A stretch of DNA of 64,000 nucleotides from Tricholoma matsutake (taxonomy: Eukaryota; Basidiomycota; Agaricomycetes; Agaricales; Tricholomataceae). This document shows positions 36,324 to 49,880 of the stretch, one piece after another (within the stretch, counting starts at the first letter, position 1; each line of letters starts with the position of its first letter). Location: the NCBI GenBank assembly GCA_026075535.2, contig AP026539.1, positions 5,022,001 to 5,086,000 on the forward strand, in the 5' to 3' direction. Position numbers and translations under genes: made by a program. The notes beneath the pieces were generated by a model, which did not search any database, was not told the origin of the DNA, and saw only the letters and a list, made by a program, of their open reading frames with translations.

Positions 36324-38467
36324 CCCCCGTCGTTACGTTGGTCCATTATTTATTCTCACCCTTCTAATCTGTGTAAAATAGCTGATAATTCATCAGACTT
36401 CGGCCTTGCGACACTTGGCGTCTCTCGTTTTGCATTGCGTTCGATGATGATTCTGGCTGACAATACTTCTCTGAATCAATCCGTTGATATCGCTCTGATG
36501 GAAACGTCAGGCTCAACCGCCTTGATAGGAACCAGTCATAACAGGTCATAACCTCCTCCATCTCATCTCCAATCTTCTCACTTACCGCCAAACGATCCCT
36601 CGCGTACCTCTCGTACAAGTCACTCCGCGGAACTCCCTACTGTTCTTTCTACTAATGAAGCGAAGATAGACAGAAGAGTTGATAGCGTAATCCGAATTTT
36701 TTAAATCTGTACAGTCCATCTGATGCATCATCACTTGCGATTGTCTGGGCGCTTGTAACACCGAAATCCTGAACAAGGCTATCCTACTTCTACAAATTAC
36801 ATCTGCCGACCGAGCCTCTGACAGGTGTTTAATTATCATTGATAACTTTCCTTCAGTCCAGGCAGACTGGCAGCTGCTCGTGCTGATGTGGGGGTAGTAG
36901 CGTGGCTGGTCGTTCCGTAGTTCGTCATTTGTCCCTCGTCTATGATTCCTGCAGGTTCGGTTTCATTTCCTTCTATCAAAGGTCGAGGCCTTCCAGTGAA
37001 GGGAATTTCGAGAAAGTCTGATGATATTAGCCGATGTGGTGGGGTGACGAGTCCTACTCGTCAACCCCACCCTTTTCCTATTTTCTCTCCAGTCTTGATA
37101 TCTTGCCTACAGAGGGCCCTTTCAGTCCCTTTACTCGATTTTGATACAGTTCTTTCGTGATTTGCATCACTGATGTTCTTCATTCTATTTTTACTTTCCA
37201 GATTACACAATTCTCCTCGACGAAGACACACCACCCATGCGACGTGTTAGTCACGCATTTGCTCACGTTTCCCAGCTTCCTCGGCCTCCGTGTCGACAGC
37301 ACAGCACCCATTCCGAAGGATCAGTACTTGGCATTTCATTTCATTTTTATTTTCCTTTTATAGTCTTATTTTCATACCTTAATACCTTGATGATCCGCAA
37401 CGTCAAGCATCAACATAATTCGGCCGCCTAAAAGCCGACTCGACGGGTCTAGCAACTGGATGGTAGGGTTGAGAGGTCGCGTTTGAGTGCTCTCCGCACT
37501 TGCTGGGGGCACAAGTCGCATCCCGCAAATAGAGAGTCTCAACGATGAACCTTTCCCTGAGTAATTCCCAGCCTGTGAAACCCCGAGACAAGGACCCGAC
37601 ACTGCCAATCTGACATCACCCACCTTGCGAACCATAGCTTTATTTCAAATTCTATCAATACTCCTCAAAATGGACACTTCCCTTCCTTTTTAGTTTCTCT
37701 TCTTGTTGTTTGGTCCTGTCGATGCAAGACAATGCGTGTGACATCGTAGCTACCTTGTTTGTATTTAGGTGTCCTCCCACCTGTCGAATGGAGCATATTC
37801 CTTCTTCCTCCCATTTTATTTTATGCCCTCCATCTAAGTTATTCCTTAAAGTCAACTAAGTCTCTCAAGTTTCTACACACCAAGGTGTAGATTATAAGCT
37901 AAGTATCCAAGTTACCCATTGAATCCCTTCTCCCCCTGCTCTTATTTTCCCCTGATCTCCAAGAACATGCTTACCTCATTCTTTGCGACATGACGACCAT
38001 CATCAATGAACTCCCAGTAGACCAAATACCCTGCCACACTGATATCGACCAAGCTCAACACCTCGATCGCCTAACAAGTTGCAAATGACAAATTTGGTAG
38101 CAGCCCTCCATCACATCCCAATGTTCAGGTCAGGATACTCCTCCCATGGAGGAATTCATCTCACCAATGCCTAGACCCTCTGCTGGATGGGAAAATTGAC
38201 CAATTCCTCCCCGTTTTGAGCCTCTCCTCTATATATTACCCACTCATGCGGCTGGCCCAGAAACCTCTTCTGTCACGGTGATGGACCCTTCTACCGCTCT
38301 TCTCTTAAACCTAGCACCCAAGTCAGCCAACACTCTTTCTTTTGTGTCCATGCCGAAGAGTGGTGGAGTTGATCATTCTGTAGTCACTTTAATTACAACT
38401 GGCTTTTGAGTGTCTAAGGTATTTGACAAGGGGGTGTCAGGATGGAAAATTCTCATATGACGTTGTT
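36324..38467. other. Intergenic; fragment related to the gag-only LTR element
   Basis: No gene recognised at 36324-37439; an imperfect hairpin (GGGGTGACGAGT / ACTCGTCAACCCC) lies near 37041-37068. 37440-37920 is a diverged copy of 59470-59960, listed separately. 37960-38467 shows nothing. Confidence 0.4.
37440..37920 (+). repeat. Fragment of the 3' region of the gag-only LTR element family
   Basis: About 480 bp align colinearly with 59470-59960, from the shared GGATGGTAGGGTTGAGAGG through GGTGTCCTCCCACCT to the hairpin CTACACACCAAGGTGTAG (37873-37890). Many differences are C/T or G/A. It shows that a second copy of this element once stood here. Confidence 0.75.
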
Positions 38468-40649
38468 CACATAAGTAAGCTACATTGTATTGAATGATAT
38501 GACCTATCGAACACATACATTGTATCGAATGGTATGGGTTCGATGGACACTGTCGAACTCACTATATAAAGTCACTATATGTTTGTACATACTATATTAA
38601 CCAATGACTACATTGTACACTGATTAACAGACATTAGTAACATTTGAAATGCAATGGGCACAGACACAGGGATGGACATGGGAATGGGCAATATTAACCT
38701 ATGCATACTATTGACTGTACATTGACACCCTGGATCATTGATCACCATAAGCAGTACTTCACTGAATCTGACTCGCCTGCTGCTGCTTCCCAAGCCATTT
38801 CCACCCCCACTCCTGCTCCTGCCCCCTCTCCCACTGCCACTGCCACTGCCACTGCTGCTCCTGATTGCCGATCCTGCATCAACCTCCAGGGTCTCATGAA
38901 TGATATGCTGCATGAAGCATGCAGTACGCTTCAGTCTGTAGATGGCTGCCAATCATTGGCAGATGCTGCATTGAACTCCAATGTCAGGAAAGCAGCAGGG
39001 TTACACTGACTTCATGAGCTTGCCCTGCTGAAGGAGCTCCAGGCTGAACCACAGGCTTTGGCAATGGGATCAAAACCCCCTCAATGTGCTGCGCAACCTT
39101 CAAGGCAAACAGTGGTAAGAAGAAAATCAGAACTGGTGGCAGCAAATGCACAGGCTGAACTTGAGCAGCTGAAGTCCCTTCCCCCCAGCTCCTACAAGTG
39201 GACCTGGGGTGTCGACATCACGGAAAATGATGTTTTGGGTGCTAATGTGAAGACCAAGAGCAGGGGAAAACAACAGCATTCCAGGTATGGGTTGTCTCTG
39301 GCTGATGGTGCGAAGGGAAGAAAGGAGTGGTTGAGCACACCAACAGTCTCGACAGTTGCATCCAATGCCTATGGTTGACCACCCATGGTATCAGGCAACA
39401 GAGCAGACAATTCATCACCTCCTGGCCCCACTCCTGGCCCTGCTGCTTCTCCTGCTCCCATTCCTGATGCCTTGCCCGATGCAGAAGCTGGCCAGCCCAC
39501 TGCCTCATTTGCTGCTATGGTTTGGCAAGGCAAAGATGATGCATCAAGTGCAGATCAGCCCACCACCTTTCAGGCAGCCATGGCATGGCAGGGCAACAAT
39601 GATCAGTCATCATCTTCCCCTACAGGTTCCCTGACTGGCTTTGATGCTGCTCCATTTTATCTTTCTGATTCTACCTCCTCATCTCCAGCCACCAATCCAA
39701 CTTTGACAGATGCAGCTGATGCCATCCTATTATCCTCAAAGACGGCTGCTTTCCCCACCACATCTGATGCTGCAGATGCTTTTCTGTCATTCTCAGAGAC
39801 TGGATCTAATGGTGAATCCAATGCCGAGGCTGATTCTGATGTAGAAGATTCCATTGGCACATCACAGATAGAGAACCCCACTCCTTCTTGTATCACCCTG
39901 CCGACCTACCTCCTGCAGACTTTACTCTGCTGATCTACACTCCTCCAGACTTCAGTTATGTCGATGAGACTTGGTTGTCTAGCCCTGATGAGATGATGGA
40001 CACTGACATTGGATGATGCATCATGTATATATACAGTGTTGTGGGTAGTAGTACATTGTATGTAGTAATATCATTGTTTTTGTGGTCCTGTCAAGCCCTG
40101 ATGTCAGTGCCGCTTCCCTGTCCCCATCCCCATCCCCGTCCCCACCCCCTTCCCCTGCAATTGCATTTCAAACATTACTAATGTCTGTACTATGTTCTTA
40201 ATGCATGTCTATCTATTGTATGGTACAGTAAGTAAAGTAGTAATGTAGTCATTGGTTAATTAATAGAGTATGTACAAATATATAGCTAGTTTAGTTTGAC
40301 AGCATACATTGAAACAGATATACAATGTGTACAGTCAATAGTATGCATAGGTTAATATTGCCCATTCCCATGTCCGTGCCCAATGGTGATGCCCTGGCCA
40401 TCCCCGTGTCCATCCCCATGTCTATGTCTGTGCCTGTTGCATTTCAAATGTTACTAATGTCTGTATTACATTCCTAATGCATGTCTATTGTAAGGTATAA
40501 TAATCAGTGTACAATGTAGTCATTATATGCACAAACATATAGTGACTTTATATAGTGAGTTCGACAGCATCCATCAAACCCATATCATTTGATACAATGT
40601 ATGTGTTCAATAGGTCGTATCATTTGATACAATGTAGCTTACCTATGTG
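38468..40649 (+). mobile_element. Non-autonomous element with long terminal inverted repeats
   Basis: The left arm (38468-38721) and the right arm (40329-40649) are inverted copies starting CACATARGTAAGCTACATTG, with indels that make the right arm longer. Inside the right arm an extra direct copy of the TGCATTTCAAAYRTTACTAATG segment appears (about 40157 and 40438). The 2.2-kb element encodes no recognisable transposase; a plus-strand protein region lies between the arms. No clear target-site duplication was found, so the superfamily is undetermined. Confidence 0.8.
38701..39933 (+). pseudogene. Unrecognised Ala/Ser/Pro-rich protein carried by the inverted-repeat element
   Basis: Three successive plus-strand frames (38701-39009, 39058-39378 and 39385-39933) encode a low-complexity protein. 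An early part has CRSCINLQGLMNDMLHEACS, the middle has SYKWTWGVDITENDVLGANV, and the last part repeats the unit TASFAAMVWQGKDDASSADQ and TTFQAAMAWQGNNDQSSSS before an acidic tail. I do not recognise it. The stops separating the frames (TGA at 39007-39009 and 39376-39378) fit the TGA pattern of this window, so one protein was probably split. It may be the cargo or a non-transposase protein of the element. Confidence 0.45.
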
Positions 40650-42019
40650 CATCATTTTCTTTTTTTCATGGCCTCGAGACCCCCTCCTGCCATATAAGGT
40701 ATGTTTTGATCACGTGTACATGTTTTCCCCCCAATTCATTGTCGATATAAAATAAAATAAAATAAAATAAAATAAAAATGTCATTGAGTATATAAACTGA
40801 ACTCAGAGGCTTTCCAGTGCCATCCTCTTACAAAATTGAGTCCTCGTAGCCTACTCCAAGTTTGCAATCAAGTGAACACTTATGATTCACCAAGCACCAC
40901 ATTTCTTCAAGTTGAAGAAGTCCAAGTCATTCCCATGGACTATGGGCCATTTCAACATCCACAGGTTTTAGTATTTATGAATATACATGGTCACTGGTGT
41001 TGGATTATGCATTGTGAGTTGTTAGAAGTGCGAGAACAAACAACAAAAAATATAGGAATTGTGTTTGACCTCAGTTAGCTCAGGAGGCAAACAGATGGGT
41101 ACTACAACAACAATAGACTACCTATGTAATACTAGGAGTAGTATAATTACCAAGGAAGATAAATAAAGTAACTAAAATGGAGTGAGCAACATTGAAATGG
41201 AGAGAATGATAAAAAATACCAAAACAGGCATTGTGCATGCTTGCACAGCCCCTTGGCTATTCTAACAACTGGTCCAGCATGAGCAGGGTTGTTTTCAAGT
41301 TTTGTTACAATAAATCACCTGGTATATTGTAAAGGGTAGTACTACAAAGGCATACTAATGATTGACAGAGCCTACACCAGCAAATCATTGCTTATTGATG
41401 CCTCTCAATGTCATTTTCACCTTGGTAAAAAAAAAATCATCAGCCAATGTGACTTCCACATTGTTGTCAACTTGCCTGGAGACTGTAATGGCTAGTAGGA
41501 GACTTGGTAGCTGTAAGGGGACTAGGGGGTGCCCCATGTGTTTCTCCTATTTTTTATGTTTGTCCTATATTTTTCCTCACTTCATTTCCTTCTATTCTTC
41601 ATTTTCTATGATTTTTCCTTATTTTATTACTAATTTTCCTTTCCATCACATTCATGCATGTTGACAGTTTTATATTTAGAGGTGGAGTACCCTTTCTGAC
41701 ATCTACCCCTTGGTATGATGTCATTCAGTGGCCTTGATCTGCCTATCTCCGCCTTTTCTATTTTTAGGTTATTATTTGATTTTTGCAGTCTTCACATATA
41801 CTGGGCATTGGCAAAGGGGTCCTTAGAGTTTTCTCTTCAGATTTCCCTTTGCTAGGCATGCCTCCAATCCCTGTAATATGTACTATAATTTTAACTTTGG
41901 ATTTCCCTTTGCTAGTTCATTAATCAAGTGGCCTCTAAGGTTGCCCTTATAGTAGCTACCCTAAAGCCTGTATTGCTATAGACATTAACACCATACAAAG
42001 CACTAGGTCAGGTTACCCA
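40650..42019. other. Intergenic; AAAAT microsatellite
   Basis: A pentanucleotide run (about six ATAAA units) lies at 40746-40777. The remainder is AT-rich with only short open frames (longest 100 codons at 41362-41664, no domain). Confidence 0.45.
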
Positions 42020-44169
42020 TTACAATGTTAATGTAGAAGGGTACAATTCCTCCAGTTGGGCATCGAGAAGGTCAACATCTACAGCAGGCAAGTTGAAAGG
42101 AAATGGTAGGGTGGGGTCATAGCCCTCGAGCAATGCAGGATTGAGATCCATACTACTGACAGTGGGAAGTGAATGTGAAAAGACAGCCTGTTGGGGTTTC
42201 TGCCTTGGTGGAGCATTTGATGGCACAGTAAAAGGGAGTGGCAATAGTCTCGGTGTTGATGAATGCATGGAGGTAGGGGCATCACGAATGCTGAAGTCAC
42301 CAAAACTATGCATAACATGTTTGACAGGCCTGGGGGTACCAATGGAGTCTGAAAAATCCTCTGTCAGTTTTGTTAGCTTTGGTGCCAGTGCATAAGAACA
42401 GAGTATTTGTACCTTTGAATAACCCTCAGACAGCTGGTATTGCAACACCATCAAACTTTTGTGCTGCCACTCTATTGTGCTTGGGTGTACGACCAGCCTC
42501 CTTTTTCTCGTTCAACTCCTTTAGTTGTGCTTTGAGATCCTTTTGCATCTGTGTAGTTGTTGTAATGCAATCACATACTTCATTGATGTTGTTGTCTATG
42601 GCCTTGTGTGTATAATGCTGATGAGTGCTATGATTTCGGTGACTGATGGTGCAGCTGAGTTGCAATATTTCGCTGTTGTTGATGTTAGGAAGGATACAAG
42701 CATTGCTTACAGCCATGATTGAGGATGCCACATGAGCATCCAGGGTCCTTGCCCTGTATATGTATTGTCAGTGCACTCAAAATCTACATAGGAAATGGAC
42801 AAACTGTTGAATTGCTTCAATGGGCAGGAGGTTAATCTGGGTTTGGCAATTGGTGCCAGCATGAGCAGTCTCCACAAGATTGGTGTGGTGTGGTGTAGTA
42901 TCCCAGCAGTCATTTGGCATGCGTGAAAGAGTCTTATTGAAACCAGGAAGCAACCATGGATAAGAGACCTTGTGTGCATACCAATCTGTTGGAAATGGTT
43001 AGTATGGCCTGTGGTTTGAACTTCTGTGCACATGCTTCTCAACTTCTCACTCAGATGATTTGCATAGAGCTTCTGCTAGGCATCAATATCATAAGGTGAC
43101 TCAAGTGCCTAAAATTTATTGAGGTATTCAACAGTTTCAGCATGAAGCACATCAAGAAGGTCACCAGTGCACCTGCATGTTATGACATATTAATTACTTG
43201 GGTGCTAATGAATTCAATGACTATGCACTGCTTGAAATGGACAGTGCATAGCTTGATGATGAATTGCACCCAAGATGTCTGGGTCAGCCTCATAGATCCC
43301 ACTTATTACTGAATCATTCCTTCACAGTTGAGCCAGTGCATCTCCCAAACCTTGAGCTTGAGCAGCCTCCATATCAACAATCAGGGCTCAAATATTGCCA
43401 GTCACATTGAAAGCCTTGAATTTGAGTCGATGCCCAGTGGCCTTTTCAATCAATGTGAAAAAGGCTTCAAATGTGTAGCCAAATGCCTCTCAAGTTGATG
43501 AACTGCAATAGATCTATGTGATGGTGACACCTAGGACTAGAAAAAATGATATAGACACTCACAATGTGATATTAGAAGACTTACGTTCATTTGTTGCATG
43601 GTGCCAAATAACAAATTTGAGCTCATCCAAATCCCTGTGGACTCATTTGAATGAATAATCACCAACAAGATAAAGTGCATTGTGTATCAGGCCAGCGAGT
43701 GTTGGGTTCATCATCACCACAAGATGGATGTTTTCCTCCATTCAAAGATGTCACAGGTATCACTCATTCAGTTGGAGTTTTTGGTCTTGCTTGTATAGGT
43801 CAACAATCTCTTACATTTCATCAACATCAGCATTGAAATCAAGATTGATTGTATTGTACTACTCACCTTTCCACCTAAGACCGGCTGGCAACTTTTCATC
43901 TTTCTTTTTCCATATTTTTTCATGCAAAACCTTCTTGTTCCAAAATGTATTGTGTTTGGTGGGACAACTTCTTGATCTCATACTGCCACCACCACAAATC
44001 TTTCATGGTCTAGAGAACTGGAGAAGGAGAGAAGGAGGGCAAACAGAGCATAGAATAGTGTCACAATACAACACTCAATAGCCATACACCCATACATAGA
44101 CATGCTGCAACCCCCTGCCCCCACACTGCCTCAAATGAGGAAAAAAACTGCAACAACAACAGCCAAAAA

Positions 44170-45845
44170 AACACAAAAAGACACAGAGTATGAGCTGGGT
44201 TTTGTTAGCTTTATGTGTTTCTCGATGGTGTCTTGTACTGCTTCATTTAGGACTTTGAGCCTGGAGTCAAATGTTTGAATGTCTTCAATTTCTGTGGGTG
44301 CAGGGATGTTAGCGAGGTTGTCTTTTAGAGTTTTAACAAGCTCTGTCCAGTTTGTCATTCTGAAGTCATGTCATGGTTTCTTCCAGGCTGCATTTTGTTG
44401 CCCCTGTTGTAGTTGGTTCTCTGTGTATTGTTCTGGTTCATTCAGTAGCTTCCATGTGCTCAGTACAAATGTTGGGAAATACTTGTACTTATTTTCCAGG
44501 ATGCAATCTTGTATTTTTTCTTGTTCTGCTCTGAATTTTCGACAATTCCTGTCTGCTGCTTCATGGCCTTTGGCTTCCGTACCTGTACAGTTAGCACAGC
44601 AAAATGCGGAGGTGTCTTTGATAGTACATGCTGATGTTCGGTGTTGTTCACCACAGCAGGCACAGGTGCCTGTGTTTGCTTTGCAGTCCAGTACATAGTG
44701 GCCATATTTTTGACATTTGAGGCACCTTCTCAATTTGGTGGTCTTTTTACATACTTCAGTGTGTTTACCTTCAATAAACAACCCGTGGGTTACCTTGAAT
44801 TGCATGGTTGGCCGCATTGCAGTCATTGAATCTGAGGATGACATGAGCTACCTTTTGATCTTTGTTATGGAGGTGTGGTGGTTTGATGTATTTTGAGAAT
44901 GTGATGGTGTTAGTGCCTATTCCAGAGTCCTCTTCTACCTTTGCGTGCATGTAGCTGGATCCTGTGTCAAAAGTGGTGGTTATGAATTTGGCTATGACAT
45001 AGTACAATTTTTTTTGTATGTTGGAAGTGCCGCTGTAGTTTGCCACGAATGCCTTCTGTACGTCCATTTGCTTGAACCAGTGTCCCACGTCAGTTGAGTT
45101 TAGTTGGTATAGGACATTCCCATTCCTTAACTTCTTTTCCCCCATGATGGTTTGTTGGCAGCTTCTATTCCCATGAGATCGAGGGTTGTGTTTGCTTTCA
45201 CTACCAAGTCTTTTTCTGTGAGGCTTTCAAGGGTGTTATCAGTTGCATTTGGGTCTTTTTGAATCATGATTTGCTTAATGGTTAGTTCTCCTCTTGCTAC
45301 CACAGATTTGTGCGCTGGGGGTATCTGTTGTTGTACGGCATTTGTGTATGTCATAGGCTGGTATGCAAAGTTGGGAGTAGTGGTTGCCATGTTTGCTTTC
45401 TCTGCATTTTTTTCCACTAGCTCTTGTATCGCTTGTGCTAGTTGGTTGGCTGTTTCCTGGAATTCGTCATTAAACTTGTCCATCTTACCTGTGATTTCTT
45501 TTGCTGCCCCTGTTACGTGCTCGATGGCATCACACATCATTTCTACATTATTTGCAAATGTTTCTAAGTGTTCTTGTAGTTGTGTTTTGACCATCATTGT
45601 GATCTTGTTGGCCATATGTTGTGCTCCTGTGTTGGCTATAAGAATTGCAACTGCTCTTATTCCCTCCATCAGGGCCTTTGGCAATCTGACAGCGGTGGTT
45701 CCAAGCTGTAGTAGGATGTGAGATAAGGTTTGTAGATCAGCTGGTTTACCCAGTAGGAGATATTCTTTGGTTGTGAGAAAGCCAATGGCCTGTTCCTTTG
45801 TCCGCACATTGGTGTTTGTGTCTTCTGTGTTTTCTAAAAGATGGT
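44170..45845 (-). pseudogene. LINE ORF1 and the end of the ORF2 endonuclease region
   Basis: ORF1 covers about 45845-44371 with one frameshift near 45130-45145. It has a helical N-terminal region (IGFLTTKEYLLLGKPADLQT), a basic domain, and three adjoining zinc knuckles at about 44710-44560 (CLKCQKYGHYVLDC, CACCGEQHRTSAC, CCANCTGTEAKGHEAADRNC), as in Tad1-clade nucleic-acid-binding ORF1 proteins. Immediately after the end of ORF1 comes only the last part of the endonuclease domain (TNWTELVKTLKDNLANIPAP, 44355-44170). About a kilobase of endonuclease coding sequence is therefore missing. Confidence 0.78.
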
Positions 45846-48310
45846 GGTCGACCAAACTCATGAACAAAAAGAAAAGAATGCAATAACTCGGAGGAAGATC
45901 AAAATACCACTGCTGCAATACTCGACACCCAGTACACGAAGAATACCGATGACAATGCAGCCACTACTCAGAAATGATACACAAGGAAAACATAGAGCAC
46001 TTGGCAGAATGGCTAGAAGGGCTTGACCAAACCAGCATATGGCAGGCAAGTAGACTGGTGACATCACCAGCAACTGATACAGGGAAGGCAAGAATCCCAA
46101 CCTTACAGATAAAAGACCCAGTGACAAAACAGGTGACAAGAGAGGCAATGGACAATGCTAGCAAAGGCAGACTGTTCTACAAAACCTTTTTCCCCCTACC
46201 AAACCCAGCAACACTGCCCATACCACATGACTACCAGTATCTACCACCATGCTGGACCTTCACAAACATCACAGATGAGCAGATACACCACACAATAAAA
46301 AAGATGAAGCTGTACAAAGCCACCAAAAATGGAACAATACCAAACTCAATCTTTATGCATGCCAGAGGAGACCTCATCCCACATTTAGGCCCACTGTTTC
46401 ATGCAACTAACTCACTGAAATACTATCCACAGGAATGGGCGACCACAGAAACACTTATCCTGAAAAAACCTGGAAAACCCAATTACACATCACCCTCAGT
46501 GTGGTGACTGATAGTGCTATCGGATGGAATAGTCTGTCTACTCAGCAGCTGCCAAATGCTTGACATTGTCACAATGTACAAAGAGCACAACATACTCCCA
46601 GCCAACCACTTCAGAGCAAGACCAGGACGCACGATGACAGACTTAGTACACATGCTGACAAAAGTGGTAAAAGACGCATGGAGAAAAGGTCAAGTCGCAT
46701 CCACTCTTTTCCTTGATGTTAAAGGTGCATTCCCTAGCGTAGACATCATCCACCTCATACACAACATGAGAAAAAGAGGAATACCTCAAGAGTACACATA
46801 CTGGATGGATATATACCTGGGAAACCATCACACAACCCTAGCATTCAACAACTATGAAACAACAGCCTTCATGGTGGAAAATGGACTAGACCAGGGAGAC
46901 CTGTACTCAGGAGTCTGCTACCTCATCTACAACTCAGACTTAATGGAGATACCGACACTCAGGATAGGTGAATGGATACTAACTGCATGCTATATGCCAC
47001 TGACATCTTTCTTACCCCACAGCAAAATGTAGGCAAACAGACAAAGGACAGTCAAAACAACTGGGCCATCATAAACAAGCTAGCATCAATACAGAGACAA
47101 GCGGCAATTATGATAACAGGGGCAATGAATACCACAGCAACCAACATCATAGAAGTCATGGCAAACCTCATCCCCTTCCACTTACTCATTGAAAAGCATC
47201 GCCACTGGGCAGCCGTATGCCTTGCAACTCTACCCCCAACACATCCCCTCCACAAACCAGTCACAAATGCAGCAAACAGGCTAGTGAAACAACACCCACA
47301 ACCTCATGCACAGGTACAACATCAAGCCCCAAAGTATTGAAACCATCAAAGCAGTAAGATACGACACAAAGTGGAAACCAAAGATCACAGCCAACATTGC
47401 AAACAATGTCAACAAAGTGATAGAGAGCCTAGAGCATGACAGAGTGGATGCAAAAATCTTCACTGATGGATCAGGCATGGAAGGAAAAATAGGCATGGCA
47501 GCTGTTCTATATCGGAACAGAAGAATAAAAACCAAGCTACAATACAAGTTGGGCTTGCAACAACACCACACAGTATATGAGGGGGAAGGAATAGGTGCAG
47601 TATTGAGTGCCAAACTAGTCTCCAATGAGTGGGGAATATGGTTGGCCATTTTTTACATTGAAAATCAAGCTTCAATCACAGCAACACAACTGACGAACTC
47701 CACTTCAGGTCATCATATATTTGACGCATTTCATGAGAACATAGAGGCACTAAAGAACAAGCAAAGAAGGCAATAACAGAGGGAAGCAGTGACAAGAGAG
47801 AACTACCAAAATACCTCAAAAATCCACTACCCCATAGCAAGTCTGCAATGAAATGGGCACTACAACAAAAAACTCAAGTGAAGAGCACAAAAAATATGGC
47901 AAAAATCACCACAATATGGAAGGATGAAAAAGATGTACCCCGCGGCCCCATCAGACAAATATGTCAAGCTGATCACTGACCTGCCAAGAAAGCTGGCCAG
48001 CATCCTAACACAATTACAGACAGGGCACGCCCCACTAGCTAAGCACCTATACCACATTGGGAAAACTAACTCACCAATATGCCCAGCATGCCAACAAGGA
48101 GAAGAATCAGTAGTGACAGCACTTCCTGCTACACTGCCCAGCACACCAAAGAGCAAGACAAACCTTATGCAACAAAACAGGCAGAAGAGATATCAATGTC
48201 ACAAAACTGCTCACCATGCCCAAAACACTTCATGCACTTTTCAGATACGTGGCTGAAACAGGATGCTTTCACAGCACCTTCGGAGACATACCAACACTAG
48301 ACAAAGAACA
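45846..48310 (+). pseudogene. LINE ORF2: reverse transcriptase and RNase H
   Basis: From the linker (HLAEWLEGLDQTSIWQASRL, near 46000), the RT runs with MKLYKATKNGTIPNSI, QVASTLFLDVKGAFPSVDI and NGLDQGD. The segment that should hold the F/YxDD active site is deleted around 47000-47040. A thumb/linker region follows (QRQAAIMITGAMNTTATNII), then RNase H (DAKIFTDGSGMEGKIGMAAV, 47450-47510) and a C-terminal zinc-finger-like ICPACQQGEES region near 48080. TGA stops lie at 45950-45952 and 46505-46507, with frameshifts near 47330 and 48110. It is inactive. Confidence 0.82.
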
Positions 48311-49880
48311 GCAGAGAGGAGGGAATCAAGACAGGAGATAAGAGAGCAGAGAAAGGAAAGAAGAGAATTGACGAGAAAAGACAGGAAGCAGCAAACCCAC
48401 CACCCATATGATAAACTCAGTCTCAGAACCACCACCTATAGTGCCACCAGCACTTTGAGTACGACTATGTGGTCCCTCCAAGCAGATGACAAAGGAAACT
48501 AATGCGAGAGGGAAATGTAGGGGCTCAAGCATTACCATACTTATTTACTCTCTCATATATGGCTTGCCACAATGGAGAATAAATGAACTGTTTGGCACTC
48601 AATGTAGACCCCAAAATTGCAATTGTTGTAGGTGCTGAAGAAGAAACTGAATTGTTTTGTTCTCAACACAAAATGGGAATGACCAACCATTATCAACCCT
48701 GCCTGCTGTTGCCCCTGTAATGTTAAATGCCTTGAGACAGTGCTGAAGATCTTCCTTGGCTTCATGGGTGGCTTTTCCTCTGGCCAGGGTGGATGTGAGT
48801 GCTGTCCTTCAAAAATCATGACTACTTTAGGTTTGGCCACCAGATCCTTTGATGTGTAGACAATCTTCTTGACTGGGCAATCATGTTGAATCAATCTAGC
48901 TGAGATTGAAAGCACATTGTGAAAGTGTGTATGTTCTGCCCAAATTTTTTAAAGTTAACACAATATTCATAAGGCTGAGGCAATACTTCTGTTTTCCATG
49001 ATGGGGGTGGATGAATGTGGAGCATCCACCCTCATACTCAGAGAGATTTAAGGAGTCAACTCACTCATTATTTACAAGCTGTAGCAAGATGGCCTCATCC
49101 ACCCAAGATGGAATTGGTATGTAGAGGTGCTCCCATTTTTCAGCTTTGCACCAGTCAGTACAACTGACAAAGTGGTGTTTTCCATCAGTAGAAGGGGGCT
49201 ATACATCATATTGTCATTGACCAGCTTATTATTATTGAATGTGGAGACATACATTTTTCAACAATTTGATGACAATGGTACCAGGGCACCACATTCTAAA
49301 CCTTTAATCAAGTGATAAAACCTTAACACATGTGAGAATAATCAGTAGTGACTAATGATGAGTAATGTGGAGTGACAACAAATGTTTCAGTTTCTGAGAG
49401 AACAGTGGAGCCATCAGTTTTGTTTTGGCATTGCTCAGCCTGGAATATTTCCCTCATTTTGGACATATCTTCAGCAGCCTTGCACTCATAATCCTCCAAT
49501 AGTCCTGTATCAAATAGTTCACATTTGAGGCCCCTATTGCAGAGATGAACTGAACAACACACTGGAAGATTGTCAAGAAGTGCAAACTTTACATCTTCAG
49601 AGGTACTGCCATTTGTACCACATCCTTAAGAATCTTGATCCTGTTCACTGTTAGCAGCCAGAACTGTCCATCTGAATGAGAAATGTACCTCAGCCTTCAA
49701 AAATATGTCAAGCCCTTTTGGCTTTATAGCTGGTAGATCCACCATTGCTGACCCCTCACTGAAATCAAGAACATAAGCCATATCAGATGTCAGCACCCTA
49801 TAGCCTCAACCTTCATCTTCCTTGTCATGACAATCCTGCCAGATCCATCCCTCAGAACATTGTCAGCACTCAATTTGGAT

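Larger units (their letters stand above)
44170..48310. mobile_element. Tad1-like LINE, internally deleted and head-to-head inverted
   Basis: The left half (45845-44170) carries ORF1 and the end of the endonuclease region on the minus strand; the right half (45846-48310) carries RT and RNase H on the plus strand. The two meet near 45845. Protein continuity shows that they were once one element: the minus half ends in KHIKLTKPSSYS, and the plus half resumes shortly downstream in the same protein with LGGRSKYH...HPVHEEYR. It lies inside the MULE-like gene. No poly(A) tail or target-site duplication was recognised. Confidence 0.8.

Noticed and set aside
40746..40777. ATAAA run as a poly(A) tail of a LINE or SINE
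   Set aside because: No upstream retroelement sequence and the regular 5-bp period indicate a microsatellite.
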